Source: Brettanomyces bruxellensis (taxonomy: Eukaryota; Ascomycota; Pichiomycetes; Pichiales; Pichiaceae). Taken from it: 64,000 bases of DNA. The position numbers were made by a program, and so were the translations under genes. The stretch spans positions 2,981,001-3,045,000 of the forward strand of contig NC_054690.1 in the NCBI RefSeq assembly GCF_011074885.1, in the 5' to 3' direction. Below, in pieces: positions 21,768-32,227 of the stretch. How positions within the stretch are numbered: the stretch's first letter is position 1; every line of letters begins with the position of its first letter. The notes under the pieces were generated by a model, which was not told the origin of the DNA, searched no databases, and saw nothing but the letters and a program-made list of their open reading frames with translations.

Positions 21768-23477
21768 CTAATTATGAATTCTAGCATTTTGATGCCTATT
21801 TATCAGGCTATTAGCACTTAATGCAACGGCAGCAGCAACAGCAGCTTGAGGAGGCGAACCTCCTTGTAAATTCAGCTCAGAAACATTTGCACTGGCTCCA
21901 TTAGTGGTATTTGATGCTGGGGTGTTCATGAGGGAATTGTTCAGAGCGGAACTGTTGGAACTAACCACAGATTCTCGAGCAGATACCTTGCTCTGTGATT
22001 GGTTATTATTACCCAAGAAATTCCTGGTTGGGAGACGGGAGGTATTTAGATCATTATTATCTAATTTCGCCGGCGAAGCTATTCCTTGCAGCTGTACAGA
22101 AGGAGGGGTTGGCACATGGTGAGCTTGGGGGAGCTGCGAAACGTAATTTGTACCATTGAGCAAGGTATTTAAGGTTTCGACTCCACCAACCTGTTCTATA
22201 AGCTTTTGGCATCCCTTGTGAGCATATAAAATTGTTCTGAGGGTCAGAACATGCTCTCTGAGGATACTTATATGGGATGTTAACGTGCTATACTGGGAAG
22301 TATAGAATTGTAAATCTTCTTTCATTTTCTCAACCATTTTCTTCTTCCGCTGTCTACATTTAGAAGCTGCCAGCCTATTCCGCTCTAAGAAATTCCTTCT
22401 TTTTTCCTCCTCAGTCATATCATTACGTGATTTTCTCTTTCTACCAACTTTACCATGCTTAGCCTTTACCACATTTAATTTTGCTTTTCGTGCCTTATCA
22501 TCAACTTTTTTTTTCTTATTGGCTGGCTCTTTAGCCATCTTACTGACTTCTCTCTTGCGTCTAGGTGTTGCTGAATTTGCCACGTCATCGGACATTTTAA
22601 GACCAATAATTGTTTGACCCGTTCCATCGCTGTTAGCATCTGTAGCAGACCCATCCGGGTTGGGTTGAACTGAAAGGGTGGATACGGAACCACCCGGCGT
22701 TGTGGTAAAGCTAGGAATAGATCCCATCAATCCGTTGATACTTCCAACACTTGGCAAACGTGCTGGAAGCTGCGGAACAAATCCTGTATTAGCATTTCCC
22801 CCCCTTAGCAAAGACGTGTCATCAGCGTTGATACCTTCTTTTTCCGCATAATATGTCTGCCCTAACTGAACTGCCTGCCTTTGATGCTGTTGCCGCTGTT
22901 TCTGGTGTTGAGGTTGAATACCCTGCGATTGGCGTGATGACGAATTTGGCAACATTTGGGATGTCTGTGGCCTAACACCTTGGGCAGAATCTGCCAATGC
23001 TGGTATATTAAAGTAAGGTGATGTTGCACTACCTGGGGTAACTCCAGCTCCTAAAAGGGCCGACCAAATACCTGGGGTCCCAGGCAATGATCCTCCACCA
23101 GGTGTCAGCATTCCTACCAGCGGTGGAAGTACGCTGGTCGGCGGTAATCTTCTACTTCCACCTGGTGTTAATATTGGCGGCGAAATAGATTGCGGAAATA
23201 CTTGCTGTGTTATGCCATTTTGATTCGTTCTTGTTGCATGACTCTGCAAAAAGGAAGACGACGTTCCTTGGTTGGAGTTTTGTCCTCGAACGCGACTATT
23301 GCCTTTAACCTTATTTTGAGCGAAAGATTGCTCGAAAGGGTTAGGCTCCAAATCTAATGTCTTCTTAGATGACGTTGAATTCTCCCTCGCTGAAGAACCA
23401 GAATGCACCTTTGCTGAAAGATCACCAATGGACTTGGCTGTTTTATCTGCAGCTGAGGCACCTGAGGATGATGTCAT
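21768..23477 (-). CDS. SKO1: bZIP stress transcription factor Sko1/Atf1-like
   Basis: A 569-residue ATF/CREB-type factor. The bZIP region (about 360-430) has the basic segment FLERNRLAASKCRQRKKK followed by the leucine zipper MKEDLQFYTSQYSTLTSHISILREH. The N-terminal region contains LTPGGSRRLPP, LTPGGGSLPGTPGIWSALL and VTPGSATSP, matching the TPGGSRRLPP element of Atf1/Sko1 proteins that lies near Hog1/Sty1-regulated sites (TP and SP dipeptides are MAPK candidates). Gln-, Ser- and Asn-rich segments flank it. In S. cerevisiae Sko1 is a Hog1 target that represses or activates through TGACGTCA sites. The bZIP is closer to Atf1 than to S. cerevisiae Sko1, as in other non-Saccharomyces yeasts. Synteny with FMP41 supports SKO1. 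Confidence 0.9.
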   Translation of the reverse strand: MTSSSGASAADKTAKSIGDLSAKVHSGSSARENSTSSKKTLDLEPNPFEQSFAQNKVKGNSRVRGQNSNQGTSSSFLQSHATRTNQNGITQQVFPQSISPPILTPGGSRRLPPTSVLPPLVGMLTPGGGSLPGTPGIWSALLGAGVTPGSATSPYFNIPALADSAQGVRPQTSQMLPNSSSRQSQGIQPQHQKQRQQHQRQAVQLGQTYYAEKEGINADDTSLLRGGNANTGFVPQLPARLPSVGSINGLMGSIPSFTTTPGGSVSTLSVQPNPDGSATDANSDGTGQTIIGLKMSDDVANSATPRRKREVSKMAKEPANKKKKVDDKARKAKLNVVKAKHGKVGRKRKSRNDMTEEEKRRNFLERNRLAASKCRQRKKKMVEKMKEDLQFYTSQYSTLTSHISILREHVLTLRTILYAHKGCQKLIEQVGGVETLNTLLNGTNYVSQLPQAHHVPTPPSVQLQGIASPAKLDNNDLNTSRLPTRNFLGNNNQSQSKVSARESVVSSNSSALNNSLMNTPASNTTNGASANVSELNLQGGSPPQAAVAAAVALSANSLINRHQNARIHN

Positions 23478-24424
23478 AATGACTCAACACCTAATTATTT
23501 CGCTTATTTAGATGCTTTTGGAAGTGTGCGAAAAAAAAAACGACACCAAAGTTATATATGATATTTTTTGTAGCGTTTACCTAGTTATCTATGTATGTTT
23601 GAACTGATATGGGAACAAATGCTTGAAGTGTTGTTGTTCAAATTTATTATCAACATGTTCATTTTAGACCGGCAGAGAGAAGGAAGCATTGGGTGAGGGA
23701 AGGGGGAGAAAAAACGGGAAAAAAAAAAACGTTTATTTCCATTTTTAATTTTTGGGAAAACGGAAAATTAATTCAACGGCAAAAAGTCCATTATTCGGCT
23801 ACAGGAAATAAATTATCTTGTGGTGCTTCAAAAAGAACCCCCAAGAAAAGAAATAAATGTGTGCCAATTAATCCTTGGACACACTCACCTTTTGTGGATG
23901 TCGTGATCACCATACGTATGATAGATAATCTAGAAACAATTTGATTGAGGCTTCTTCAACAGATGTTCCTTCATTCACACCGATTTTTGTGACCAAAATC
24001 TTTCCAAGTTGTGTAGCAGCTAAACTGTACTATCATCAGATGCTTTGGGTTTTGTAACATTGAAAAGGAGGCTTAGATACATCAACTGCTTATTTTTCTC
24101 TGACAAGTTTTTAACTTCTCTCAAATAAAAATGGCGACAGATTAATGATCCATTTAATAAAGTTTCATTATGCTGAACCCGAGGACTCCTCCAGCGATTT
24201 TTGGTTTAAATCTTTACAGAAGAGGAAAACTCATCTCCGCATATTAATTAATTAGCAATGTTGCCTGTATCATCCAATCCTTATCGACATGTCCCCCATT
24301 TTTTTTTTTTTTTTTTTTTCTTATCGAAAAATTGAACTGTTCTTTCATCACTTCTTTTATATAATAAAGCTGGTTTGTTGAGCGGTACATAGTCAAGGCA
24401 ATTCGGAAGAAGTCTGTTACATAA
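23478..24424. other. divergent SKO1/NCR1 promoter region
   Basis: 947 bp without a supported gene. It contains A-rich stretches near 23530 and 23710 and a 21-T tract at 24299-24319 about 105 bp before NCR1, a poly(dA:dT) element of the kind that excludes nucleosomes. The open frame at 23693-23944 begins with GTG and has no family resemblance. Confidence 0.5.
24299..24319. promoter_or_regulatory. 21-nt poly(T) tract upstream of NCR1
   Basis: Uninterrupted T run in the NCR1 promoter. Long poly(dA:dT) tracts act as nucleosome-excluding promoter elements in yeasts. Confidence 0.5.
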
Positions 24425-27400
24425 ATGATTCAAAGTTTCTTAATTGCGTTTTTAGGACTGTTAAGCACGATTAGTTCTGCTTCCGTACCCTACACTTCGA
24501 GACACGAACCTGGCTACTGTGCCTTGTATGGCATAGGGGGCAAAGAAACATTCATAGATATTCCGGAACCTAACAATGTACCAGCTCAAAAACTTACTGC
24601 GTCGGAGATCGATGAAATTGTGGGTATATGCGGTGATTCGTGGAAAAATGTCGACACAACTTGCTGTGACATAGAACAAATTCATCAACTTAAACAAAAT
24701 CTAGACAAAGTACGACCTTTAATCTCATCATGCCCAGCATGCCAGGAGAACTTTTTCCAGCTGTTTTGCCATTTTACTTGTTCACAAAATCAATCAACCT
24801 TTGTTAACGTTACAAAAGTAGGAACTTCGTTAACAGGCAATTATATTGTTGACGAACTTGATTTTTATATAGACGATGAAGAATTTTCTCCAACGTTCTA
24901 TGATTCCTGCAAAAGTATCAAATTTGGTGCTACAAATGGTTATGCCATGGATTTAATTGGAGGTGGGGCCAGAAATTATACGGAGTTTTTAAAGTTTTTA
25001 GGCGATAAGAAGCCAATGCTTGGAGGTTCTCCTTTTCAGATTAACTTCAAATATAAATCAAATTCTGGCATGAAACCTTTGAAAGTATCGTCGCATCGCT
25101 GCGATGACAAAGATCCAAAATTTCGATGTTCATGTTCTGACTGTTCCAAAGTTTGTCCTGAATTATCACCTTTGAAGAGAGATCGGCGGTGCACGATTGA
25201 GGGCTTACCATGTCTTTCTTTCACCGTATTAATATGCTACTTTGGTGTTGCAGTTTTCTATGTTTTCATCTTTTTATTGGTCAACAAACGGAATGATGAG
25301 TTGTTTAAGTTATTTCAAAGGGGTGCACCCCTGCTAACTGAAGACAGTTCTTCACTAGAAGATGAAAATCAAGACCGAAATGCTTGTCACGATATCGATA
25401 ACTCGCTGGAAGTAGACCCAAAATTTGGCATCAAAACATATAGCATTAATGATAACCTTGAACAAGTTTTTTATAAACTTGGGTTTACTTGCTCTAATCA
25501 TCCTTGTATTATTGTTGGACTTTCTATATTAATTGCAGCAATATTAAGTGCATTTATGTTAACTCTTGAAATTGAGACAGATCCGGTTAATTTATGGGTT
25601 AGCCCAAAGGCCGCAGCTTTTAAACAAAAACAGATATTTGATTCGGAATTTGGCCCTTTTTACAGAACGGAGCAGCTTTTTGTTTCGAATGCCACTAAAG
25701 AGAGCATTTTTCAAAATTATGAATTCATCCAATGGTGGTTTTCCAAGGAAAAGGAAATACAAGAAATAGCCGTGAGAACTAGTTCTGACTCTGAGGTTAA
25801 ATATTCGGACCTTTGTCTAAAGCCTACAGGAAGTGCGTGCGTTTTAGAATCATTTACACAATATTTTCAGGGCGACATTCGATTTTTACCTAAAACGTCG
25901 TGGAAGCAAAAAATACAATCATGTGCAGTATCACCAGTTAATTGTCTCCCGCCTTTCCAGCAACCTCTTTCGTCGTCCCTTCTTTTTGGTACTAATGAGA
26001 GCAATGCGGTTCTAGATGCACCGGCGTTTGTTATTACCTTAGTATCTAATAATGACGCCGACCCAAACAGTGATTATATCCGGTCGGCAGCTGCATGGGA
26101 AAAACAGTTTGAAAGATACGTTTCTACAACACTCATTCCGGAAGCACGGAAATGGAATGTGAACATTTCATATAGTTCTGAAATTTCGGTCCAAATGGAA
26201 TTAAATAAATCTAGCAACACGGATGCACGCATAATTATTCTTTCTTATCTTGCTATGTTTGCTTATATATCACTTTCCCTTGGTGGATCCGGGGTTGGGA
26301 AATTTCTCGGAGGGGATAAGAATTCTACGGGCATACACGATTTCCTAAAACAAGTACTACTAAAAACCAGGTTTGGTTTAGGGCTCTCTGGAATTTTCAT
26401 TGTTCTCTTATCGGTTATGTCATCAGTAGGAATCTGCAGTATGTTTCATCTTAAATCTACGTTGATTATCGCTGAGGTGATACCATTCCTAGTCCTAGCA
26501 ATTGGCGTCGATAACATCTTTCTTATTTACAACGAACTTTGCGAGGTAGACTGTTCCACCAAAGGCTTGAATTTATCAGTGGAAAGACGCGTGGCTCAAA
26601 CATTGTCAAATGTTGGACCTAGCATTTTACTTAGTGCATCTTGTGAATTGTGTTGTTTTATACTAGCAAGCTTTGTTGATATGCCAGCAGTTCGAAATTT
26701 TGCAATATATTCCTCATTGGCTATTTTAATTAACACCATCCTTCAGTTGACTGCCTTTATTTCAATTCTGACTTTAGACCAAAAACGGATTGAAGATAAT
26801 CGCTTGGACTTATTTCCTTTTGTAAAAATTGGCCAAGGCCCTGACAATGCCCTCGAAACAAGTTCCTTGATGGAGCCTAGTGATCAGCAAAACTCAGAAG
26901 AGTCATCTAATAAGGGTCGGTCGACGGGAGGTGTTCTTCAAACATTGCTTTCCAAGTATTTGGCTCCAGCAATTTTTCATAATTCTCATCCTAAAGCTAT
27001 CCTAGCATTTTTTTTTACATGGTTTACAGCTTCTTTATGCATTCTTCCGAGTATAAAACTTGGGCTAGATCAAAGATTAGCAATGCCTCAAGATTCACAT
27101 TTGGTTGAATATTTTGATGATATGTACAAATATCTCAATGTTGGACCTCCAATATATTGGGTTGTTGATGGGGTTAATGCAAGCTCTAGAGATGGTCAAA
27201 GAAGCCTTTGTGGACGATTTACAACGTGTAATTCAACGTCGCTTGTTAATATTTTGCAACAGGAGTATAAACGAAGCAATGAGAGTACAATTGCACAGCC
27301 GGTTGCTAGTTGGGTTGATGATTTTCTTTTGTGGCTTAATCCAGACTTAGCATCATGCTGTCGGATAAAAAAATCGACTAGCGGAGGTGGCTTTGCAGAG

Positions 27401-28354
27401 CATGATGGTAAAGACTTCTGTCAGCCGTGGCAATCATCTCGTCAGTGTCAAACATGCTTCAAAGATCATGAGTGGAAATTTGATATGAGTGGTTTTCCAG
27501 AAGGTAATGAGTTTAATACTTATCTGGCGGAATGGATACAATCTCCATCTGATATGTGTGCTCTAGGAGGTAAAGCTCCTTACTCTAGTTCTCTATCTTT
27601 TAAGAATGGAAATGTTTTTCGTTCTACATTCAGAAATTCACACAATCAATTACATTCGCAAGATGACTTTATTAATGCTTATCATCATTCACTTAGAATC
27701 ACAAAAGAGATCAAAGAGGAACAGCCCAATCTTGATGTGTTTGCATATTCCCCATTTTATATTTTCTTTGTTCAGTATGAAACAATTGTTTCACTTTCTG
27801 TGCGACTCATAGCTGTGGGACTTGCAGTTGTCTTTAGTCTCTCCAGCTTTTTATTAGGATGTCCAAAGAACGGTATGATATTGACTGTCTCTGCCCTATT
27901 TATACTTGTTGATGTTGCTGCATCCATGGCCATTTTTAATGTTTCCCTCAATGCGGTTTCTTTAGTGAACTTGATGATTTGTCTTGGTTTGGCTGTGGAA
28001 TTTTCTGTCCACATGATAAGATATTTCAACTTTTGCACTAAGACGATTATTCATAAAAATGATCATAACATTTTAAGAGGAACCACGGCAAGAGCGTATT
28101 CATCTCTTTGCTTTATTGGTGGCGCCACTTTAAGTGGCATCACACTGACGAAATTGATTGGCATTTCGGTTCTTGGATTTACGAGATCTAAAATATTTCA
28201 GGTATACTATTTTAGGATGTGGCTTTCCCTAATAATAATATCATCTTTACATGCTTTGATATTTCTTCCAGCAGTACTCGGACTATTTGGTTCTGGAGAT
28301 GCGTTCAGAAGCTCCAAACTCTCTGTTAGGAACAATATCGAAATTCGGGAATGA
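24425..28354 (+). CDS. NCR1: Niemann-Pick C1-related sterol transporter Ncr1
   Basis: A 1309-residue vacuolar membrane protein of the NPC1/Patched family, which integrates sterols into the vacuole membrane. A signal peptide (about 1-20) precedes the Cys-rich N-terminal sterol-binding domain (about 25-250; CALYGIGGKE, CCDIEQIHQLKQNL, CPACQENFFQLFCHFTCS). A first TM helix lies near 265-285. A sterol-sensing domain (about 600-780) contains LSYLAMFAYISLSLG, FLVLAIGVDNIFLIYNEL and NVGPSILLSASCELCCF. A second lumenal domain and a C-terminal TM bundle with VDVAASMAIF and GLAVEFSVHMIRYFNF follow. It is somewhat longer than S. cerevisiae Ncr1 (1170). NxS/T sites are numerous in the lumenal parts. Confidence 0.95.
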   Translation: MIQSFLIAFLGLLSTISSASVPYTSRHEPGYCALYGIGGKETFIDIPEPNNVPAQKLTASEIDEIVGICGDSWKNVDTTCCDIEQIHQLKQNLDKVRPLISSCPACQENFFQLFCHFTCSQNQSTFVNVTKVGTSLTGNYIVDELDFYIDDEEFSPTFYDSCKSIKFGATNGYAMDLIGGGARNYTEFLKFLGDKKPMLGGSPFQINFKYKSNSGMKPLKVSSHRCDDKDPKFRCSCSDCSKVCPELSPLKRDRRCTIEGLPCLSFTVLICYFGVAVFYVFIFLLVNKRNDELFKLFQRGAPLLTEDSSSLEDENQDRNACHDIDNSLEVDPKFGIKTYSINDNLEQVFYKLGFTCSNHPCIIVGLSILIAAILSAFMLTLEIETDPVNLWVSPKAAAFKQKQIFDSEFGPFYRTEQLFVSNATKESIFQNYEFIQWWFSKEKEIQEIAVRTSSDSEVKYSDLCLKPTGSACVLESFTQYFQGDIRFLPKTSWKQKIQSCAVSPVNCLPPFQQPLSSSLLFGTNESNAVLDAPAFVITLVSNNDADPNSDYIRSAAAWEKQFERYVSTTLIPEARKWNVNISYSSEISVQMELNKSSNTDARIIILSYLAMFAYISLSLGGSGVGKFLGGDKNSTGIHDFLKQVLLKTRFGLGLSGIFIVLLSVMSSVGICSMFHLKSTLIIAEVIPFLVLAIGVDNIFLIYNELCEVDCSTKGLNLSVERRVAQTLSNVGPSILLSASCELCCFILASFVDMPAVRNFAIYSSLAILINTILQLTAFISILTLDQKRIEDNRLDLFPFVKIGQGPDNALETSSLMEPSDQQNSEESSNKGRSTGGVLQTLLSKYLAPAIFHNSHPKAILAFFFTWFTASLCILPSIKLGLDQRLAMPQDSHLVEYFDDMYKYLNVGPPIYWVVDGVNASSRDGQRSLCGRFTTCNSTSLVNILQQEYKRSNESTIAQPVASWVDDFLLWLNPDLASCCRIKKSTSGGGFAEHDGKDFCQPWQSSRQCQTCFKDHEWKFDMSGFPEGNEFNTYLAEWIQSPSDMCALGGKAPYSSSLSFKNGNVFRSTFRNSHNQLHSQDDFINAYHHSLRITKEIKEEQPNLDVFAYSPFYIFFVQYETIVSLSVRLIAVGLAVVFSLSSFLLGCPKNGMILTVSALFILVDVAASMAIFNVSLNAVSLVNLMICLGLAVEFSVHMIRYFNFCTKTIIHKNDHNILRGTTARAYSSLCFIGGATLSGITLTKLIGISVLGFTRSKIFQVYYFRMWLSLIIISSLHALIFLPAVLGLFGSGDAFRSSKLSVRNNIEIRE

Positions 28355-28517
28355 CCATTTATTTACGAAAAGACTTAAAACACATATTATATACTTTATT
28401 CTTGTAATTAAGAACTTATTTAACTTAAATAAAGATGAAAAAAAAATAATAATAAGAAAGATAGTAACCTGATCTCCACCAAAAAAGAAGATATATACTG
28501 GGATGTGACTGATCAGA

Positions 28518-30221
28518 TCAAGTGATCACTGTTGGGGTTTCTGTGTTGATCAACTTTTTGAGTTGCAAAAACTGCAAAACTTCCCGCATTGTCTTTCCAA
28601 GATATTTTGCGGTCGGGGTATCCAAGACAGCATCTGAAGTATCAGCTGCATGCTTTTCTAAGTAGAGTCTAATAGTTGCACCGGCTGATCCTGTTCCAGA
28701 TAATCTGAGAACAAAACGTGCACCAGAGTCAAGCTTGACAACAAGACCTTGATGGTCCGAGACAGAACCATCAAGATCGGTGTAAGAAAAGTCCGATGCA
28801 TTTGTAACTTTAGCCGATCCTATCGAACTTCCAATGAATCCAGAATCAGAAATTTTAGAGCCGAGAGCATTCATGACACTTTCCCCGGCCTCCTTCGAAA
28901 GTCCTTCAAAGTCGTATCTGGTAAAAAACGTTCTTCCATATTTCTTCCAGAAAGCATGCTGAACGTTAGCAATAGTTGGTTCGACATCAGGATTTGTTTC
29001 CGAGAAGTATGCTAAAAGATTCCACCATGCCATTATTGCCCACAAACCATCTTTCTCTCTGATATGATCTGATCCAGTACCAAAAGACTCTTCTCCACAG
29101 ATAGACAACTTCTTTGCATCAAATAGTGCACAGAAAAACTTCCATCCAGTCGGAACTTCATAAAAGTTTAAGTGCTTGTCCTCAGCAACAAGATCAATCG
29201 CACCGGAAGTTGGCATTGATCTAGCTAAGCCCCTAATACCAGTCTTCTTAAAGTATGGAATGCAGTCAGCAGCATGCTCTGCGATAATAGCAACGGAATC
29301 ACCAGGCGAAACAAATGCATTGGCGCCATAAATCATATTTCTGTCTCCATCACCATCGGATGCACAACCAAAAGAGATATTATCTTGGTCCACACGATCA
29401 ACAAGCGAACGAGCATAAGTCAAGTTTGGATCCGGATGCTTTCCGCCAAAATCAGGTAATGGAACACAATTTTGGATCCATGTATCAGGCAAGCCTAGCT
29501 CATCAACGAAAATTGCTTTTCCATAGATACCCGTAACACCATTAAGACCGTCAAACACAAACGTAAAGCCCTTCGGTAGACGTTCTTTTATAAAACGCTT
29601 AATCAAATCAAAATCAAATATCTGCTTTAACATCTTGACGTATTCGGCTGTCGAATCAACAACTTCAACCACCAACGAGCCATACAACTTCGTGCCGACA
29701 TTGGACAGATCAAGATCGGGCAAATTTTTGATGATACTATATGAGGAAAGTTTCTTGGAAATCTCCCAAATCTTATTTGTCACAGGCTCAGGTGCTGGGC
29801 CACCATTAGATAGATTGTATTTAATACCGCAATCCTTATCGGATCCACCTGGATTATGGGAAGCAGTAAGAATAATACCTCCATCAACAGTCTTACCTTG
29901 CTCATTGTACAAACGAATCAAATGTGACGTTGCAGGTGTGGACAACAAACCATTGTGACCGATGACCAACTTCTTAATACCATTAGCTGCACCTATCTTC
30001 GCAATCAAGTTGAGAAAATGATCGTTATAATATCGTCCATCACCTCCAACAACAAGGGTCTTTCCAGATGGCCCGCCAGGCATTGCAGAAAAAATAGACT
30101 GGAGAAAGTTCTCAGTGTAATTCTTTTCCTGAAAAACTTTGGTACGTTTCCGAAGACCCGAAGTTCCAGGCTTCTGATCTTCGTATGGGACTGTGTCAAC
30201 TTTTGTAATTGTAAATTCCAT
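28518..30221 (-). CDS. PGM2: phosphoglucomutase
   Basis: A 567-residue alpha-phosphoglucomutase interconverting glucose-1-phosphate and glucose-6-phosphate. The phosphoserine is in GIILTASHNPGG (about Ser121), the Mg-binding loop is DGDGDRNM, the sugar-binding loop CGEESFGTGSDH, and the phosphate-binding site RLSGTGSAGATIRLY near the C-terminus. The start is the ATG at 30221 (MEFTITKVDTVPYEDQKPG); the frame is open further up only through TTG codons. Length equals S. cerevisiae Pgm1/Pgm2 (570/569). With one copy in view I cannot tell whether it corresponds to PGM1 or PGM2; PGM2 is used as the usual name for the major isozyme. The 5' gap holds two perfect inverted repeats. Confidence 0.95.
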   Translation of the reverse strand: MEFTITKVDTVPYEDQKPGTSGLRKRTKVFQEKNYTENFLQSIFSAMPGGPSGKTLVVGGDGRYYNDHFLNLIAKIGAANGIKKLVIGHNGLLSTPATSHLIRLYNEQGKTVDGGIILTASHNPGGSDKDCGIKYNLSNGGPAPEPVTNKIWEISKKLSSYSIIKNLPDLDLSNVGTKLYGSLVVEVVDSTAEYVKMLKQIFDFDLIKRFIKERLPKGFTFVFDGLNGVTGIYGKAIFVDELGLPDTWIQNCVPLPDFGGKHPDPNLTYARSLVDRVDQDNISFGCASDGDGDRNMIYGANAFVSPGDSVAIIAEHAADCIPYFKKTGIRGLARSMPTSGAIDLVAEDKHLNFYEVPTGWKFFCALFDAKKLSICGEESFGTGSDHIREKDGLWAIMAWWNLLAYFSETNPDVEPTIANVQHAFWKKYGRTFFTRYDFEGLSKEAGESVMNALGSKISDSGFIGSSIGSAKVTNASDFSYTDLDGSVSDHQGLVVKLDSGARFVLRLSGTGSAGATIRLYLEKHAADTSDAVLDTPTAKYLGKTMREVLQFLQLKKLINTETPTVIT

Positions 30222-30383
30222 GATTTGCTGATTTATAAAAACAAGTAACCAAACAAAGCTCAAGTTTATATTAAAATAATATTGCGTTCTGTGAATGCAA
30301 TATCTTACACAACTATGTAAATATTCCTTTCAAAAATTATATTTTGTAGTGTCAACGTAAATTAAAGGAATTTATATACTTTA

Positions 30384-30402
30384 CCCCGTGAAGAACACGG
30401 GG
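30384..30402. promoter_or_regulatory. perfect 7-bp inverted repeat CCCCGTG/CACGGGG
   Basis: CCCCGTG, a 5-nt loop AAGAA, then CACGGGG, 163 bp upstream of the PGM2 ATG. The CCG-N9-CGG arrangement could suit a Zn2Cys6 dimer, or it may be a hairpin in a transcript. Function is inference only. Confidence 0.4.
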
Positions 30403-30516
30403 CAGCCTTTCAAGTAATTGTGATTCTTCGGGAGGCAGCAGCATCCCCACATTATTGTTCTTCACTGATGAGCAAAAAAAATTTAAACTGTGAGAGAACA
30501 TTGTTAGTCCGGTTTT

Positions 30517-30549
30517 CTAGCATCCGCGACCTATTGTTCTTAATGCTAG
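30517..30549. repeat. inverted repeat CTAGCAT/ATGCTAG
   Basis: Perfect 7-bp arms with a 19-nt spacer in the same GC-richer island upstream of PGM2. Confidence 0.4.
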
Positions 30550-30916
30550 TGACCCCTTGTTAGGAGCAGCCGCGGATAATTATTATTCAAATTCCCTCTT
30601 GGTATTCTTCCTTTTGATTCGAAATTATTAATTAGAAAATGTGGAGAGATGAGTTTTTTGATTGTCTGCCTTTCAGACCTGATTAGATGGTATTATAATA
30701 GTGTATAAAAGTAACACGGAAAATGATGAAACAAAATTTTAACTTTGAATTATTCGTGATCAAATACAGGCTTCCTGCAGAATTACCGGAGAAGTCCATT
30801 GCTCTACAAATATGTAGTTAGCATATATTTCAATACAGACGTGCAGGCTAAATGAACATTCCCCTTGTCAGCGGTAAGTTTCGAGTAGCTGCAATATCAT
30901 TAGGCCTAGTGCAGTG

Positions 30917-32227
30917 TTATTTTTTTGAAGTAACATCACATATTGATCTGGCCAAGTAATCCAGATTACTCGAATTTATACCGGCTAATGATATCCTACC
31001 ATCAGAAGTCATATAAATAGATCGTTCGGATCTAAGTCTTTGGACCTGCTGCCTTGTCAATCCACTTAGGCAAAACATACCTCTCTGTGTAAGTAAGTGA
31101 CTCCAATCAACATCACTATGATACTTGTTAGTTAAGCTTTCAAACAACATGATTCTAACCGAGTTCAATCTTTCGGCCATCGTTTTAATATCCATCAACC
31201 ATTCAGAGTATAGGTTCTCGTTACTGAGAATGATACTTACTAATTTGGATCCATGACATGGCGGTGAAGAATATGAGGATCGCACAATTTGTGCGAGCTG
31301 CGAGTTCACACGCTGTTTCTCACTTTTATCTGAACAGATGATAGAGAAAGAACCAACCCTTTCGCCATACAATCCCATATTCTTTGCAAAAGATTGCGCT
31401 AAAAGATATGTAGGTAAATGTCCTTCAACAACAGCCTTATTAACCATGAATAATGGCTTTAAATCTTTAATTGGATCTCCCGAGCATAATCCCAAATAGG
31501 CAGAATCAAAGAAAGGTATGAGTTCTTTGTGATGCATGATTTCTATAACTTTATGCCAGTCCTCTAATTTTAGATCTGCTCCGGTTGGATTGTGACAGCA
31601 GAGGTGAATCAGAACCACAGTTCCCGGCTTGCACATATTAATGTCACCCAACATTCCTTCAATATTAATGCTTTTCTTGTTACAATCATAATAACGATAT
31701 GTCTCAGTACGGAGACCTGAATACTGCATGATTGATTTGTGATTCGCCCATGTTGGATCCGGCAGCATGACTGGACTCTCGGGATTAAAGCGCCGCAAGA
31801 ATTCTGCCAGAATTTTAAGAGATCCTGTCCCAGATAGACCCTGAGCAGTGGCTATCCTGCCATCATTTAATAGCCTTCTTCCATAGGCATCTTGACTGAA
31901 TAACAACCTTTGGACGCATGTGATGAAAGTATTGTTTCCTAGTATTGGTGAATATTCTTTTTCTTTCTCAGTGTTATAGAGAATGTTCTCGGCATGTCGA
32001 ACAGAAAGGGGAATCCAAGGATTCCCATTATTGTCTCTATATGCACCAACCCCCAAATCTATTTTATTTGGATTGTCATCAGCTTGGAACAAATCTTTTA
32101 ATCCAAGAATTTTATCGGGTGGAGCTTGCGGCACATTACTCCACGTTGATTGACGAGATCGTTGTCCGATAAGAAAAGAATTGCTTCGTTTTAGTGTGAC
32201 AGTAAATAGAGCTTTTTGCCGAAGCAT
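30917..32227 (-). CDS. AAT1: mitochondrial aspartate aminotransferase
   Basis: A 436-residue class I PLP aminotransferase exchanging aspartate/2-oxoglutarate with oxaloacetate/glutamate, part of the malate-aspartate shuttle. The N-terminus is rich in Arg, Lys, Ser and Leu without acidic residues until about residue 38, a mitochondrial presequence. Core motifs: IDLGVGAYRDNNGNPW, LSGTGSLKI, DPTWANH, CHNPTGADL, DSAYLG, and QSFAKNMGLYGERVG with the PLP lysine at about 282. The C-terminal substrate arginine lies in SDGRISLAGIN. Some usually conserved positions differ (HLCCHNPTGADL where HACAHNPTGVDP is common), so it is a diverged member. Length is near S. cerevisiae Aat1 (451). Confidence 0.92.
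   Translation of the reverse strand: MLRQKALFTVTLKRSNSFLIGQRSRQSTWSNVPQAPPDKILGLKDLFQADDNPNKIDLGVGAYRDNNGNPWIPLSVRHAENILYNTEKEKEYSPILGNNTFITCVQRLLFSQDAYGRRLLNDGRIATAQGLSGTGSLKILAEFLRRFNPESPVMLPDPTWANHKSIMQYSGLRTETYRYYDCNKKSINIEGMLGDINMCKPGTVVLIHLCCHNPTGADLKLEDWHKVIEIMHHKELIPFFDSAYLGLCSGDPIKDLKPLFMVNKAVVEGHLPTYLLAQSFAKNMGLYGERVGSFSIICSDKSEKQRVNSQLAQIVRSSYSSPPCHGSKLVSIILSNENLYSEWLMDIKTMAERLNSVRIMLFESLTNKYHSDVDWSHLLTQRGMFCLSGLTRQQVQRLRSERSIYMTSDGRISLAGINSSNLDYLARSICDVTSKK

Larger units (their letters stand above)
30222..30916. other. PGM2 promoter / AAT1 3' region with inverted repeats
   Basis: 695 bp between two minus-strand genes. Positions 30370-30570 are noticeably more GC-rich than the flanks and hold two perfect hairpins (30384-30402 and 30517-30549), plus ATTGTTCTT twice. 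No ORF. Confidence 0.55.

Noticed and set aside
30460..30475. CTGATGAG resembling a hammerhead core or snoRNA C box
   Set aside because: No partner GAAA core with stems and no D box at a proper distance.
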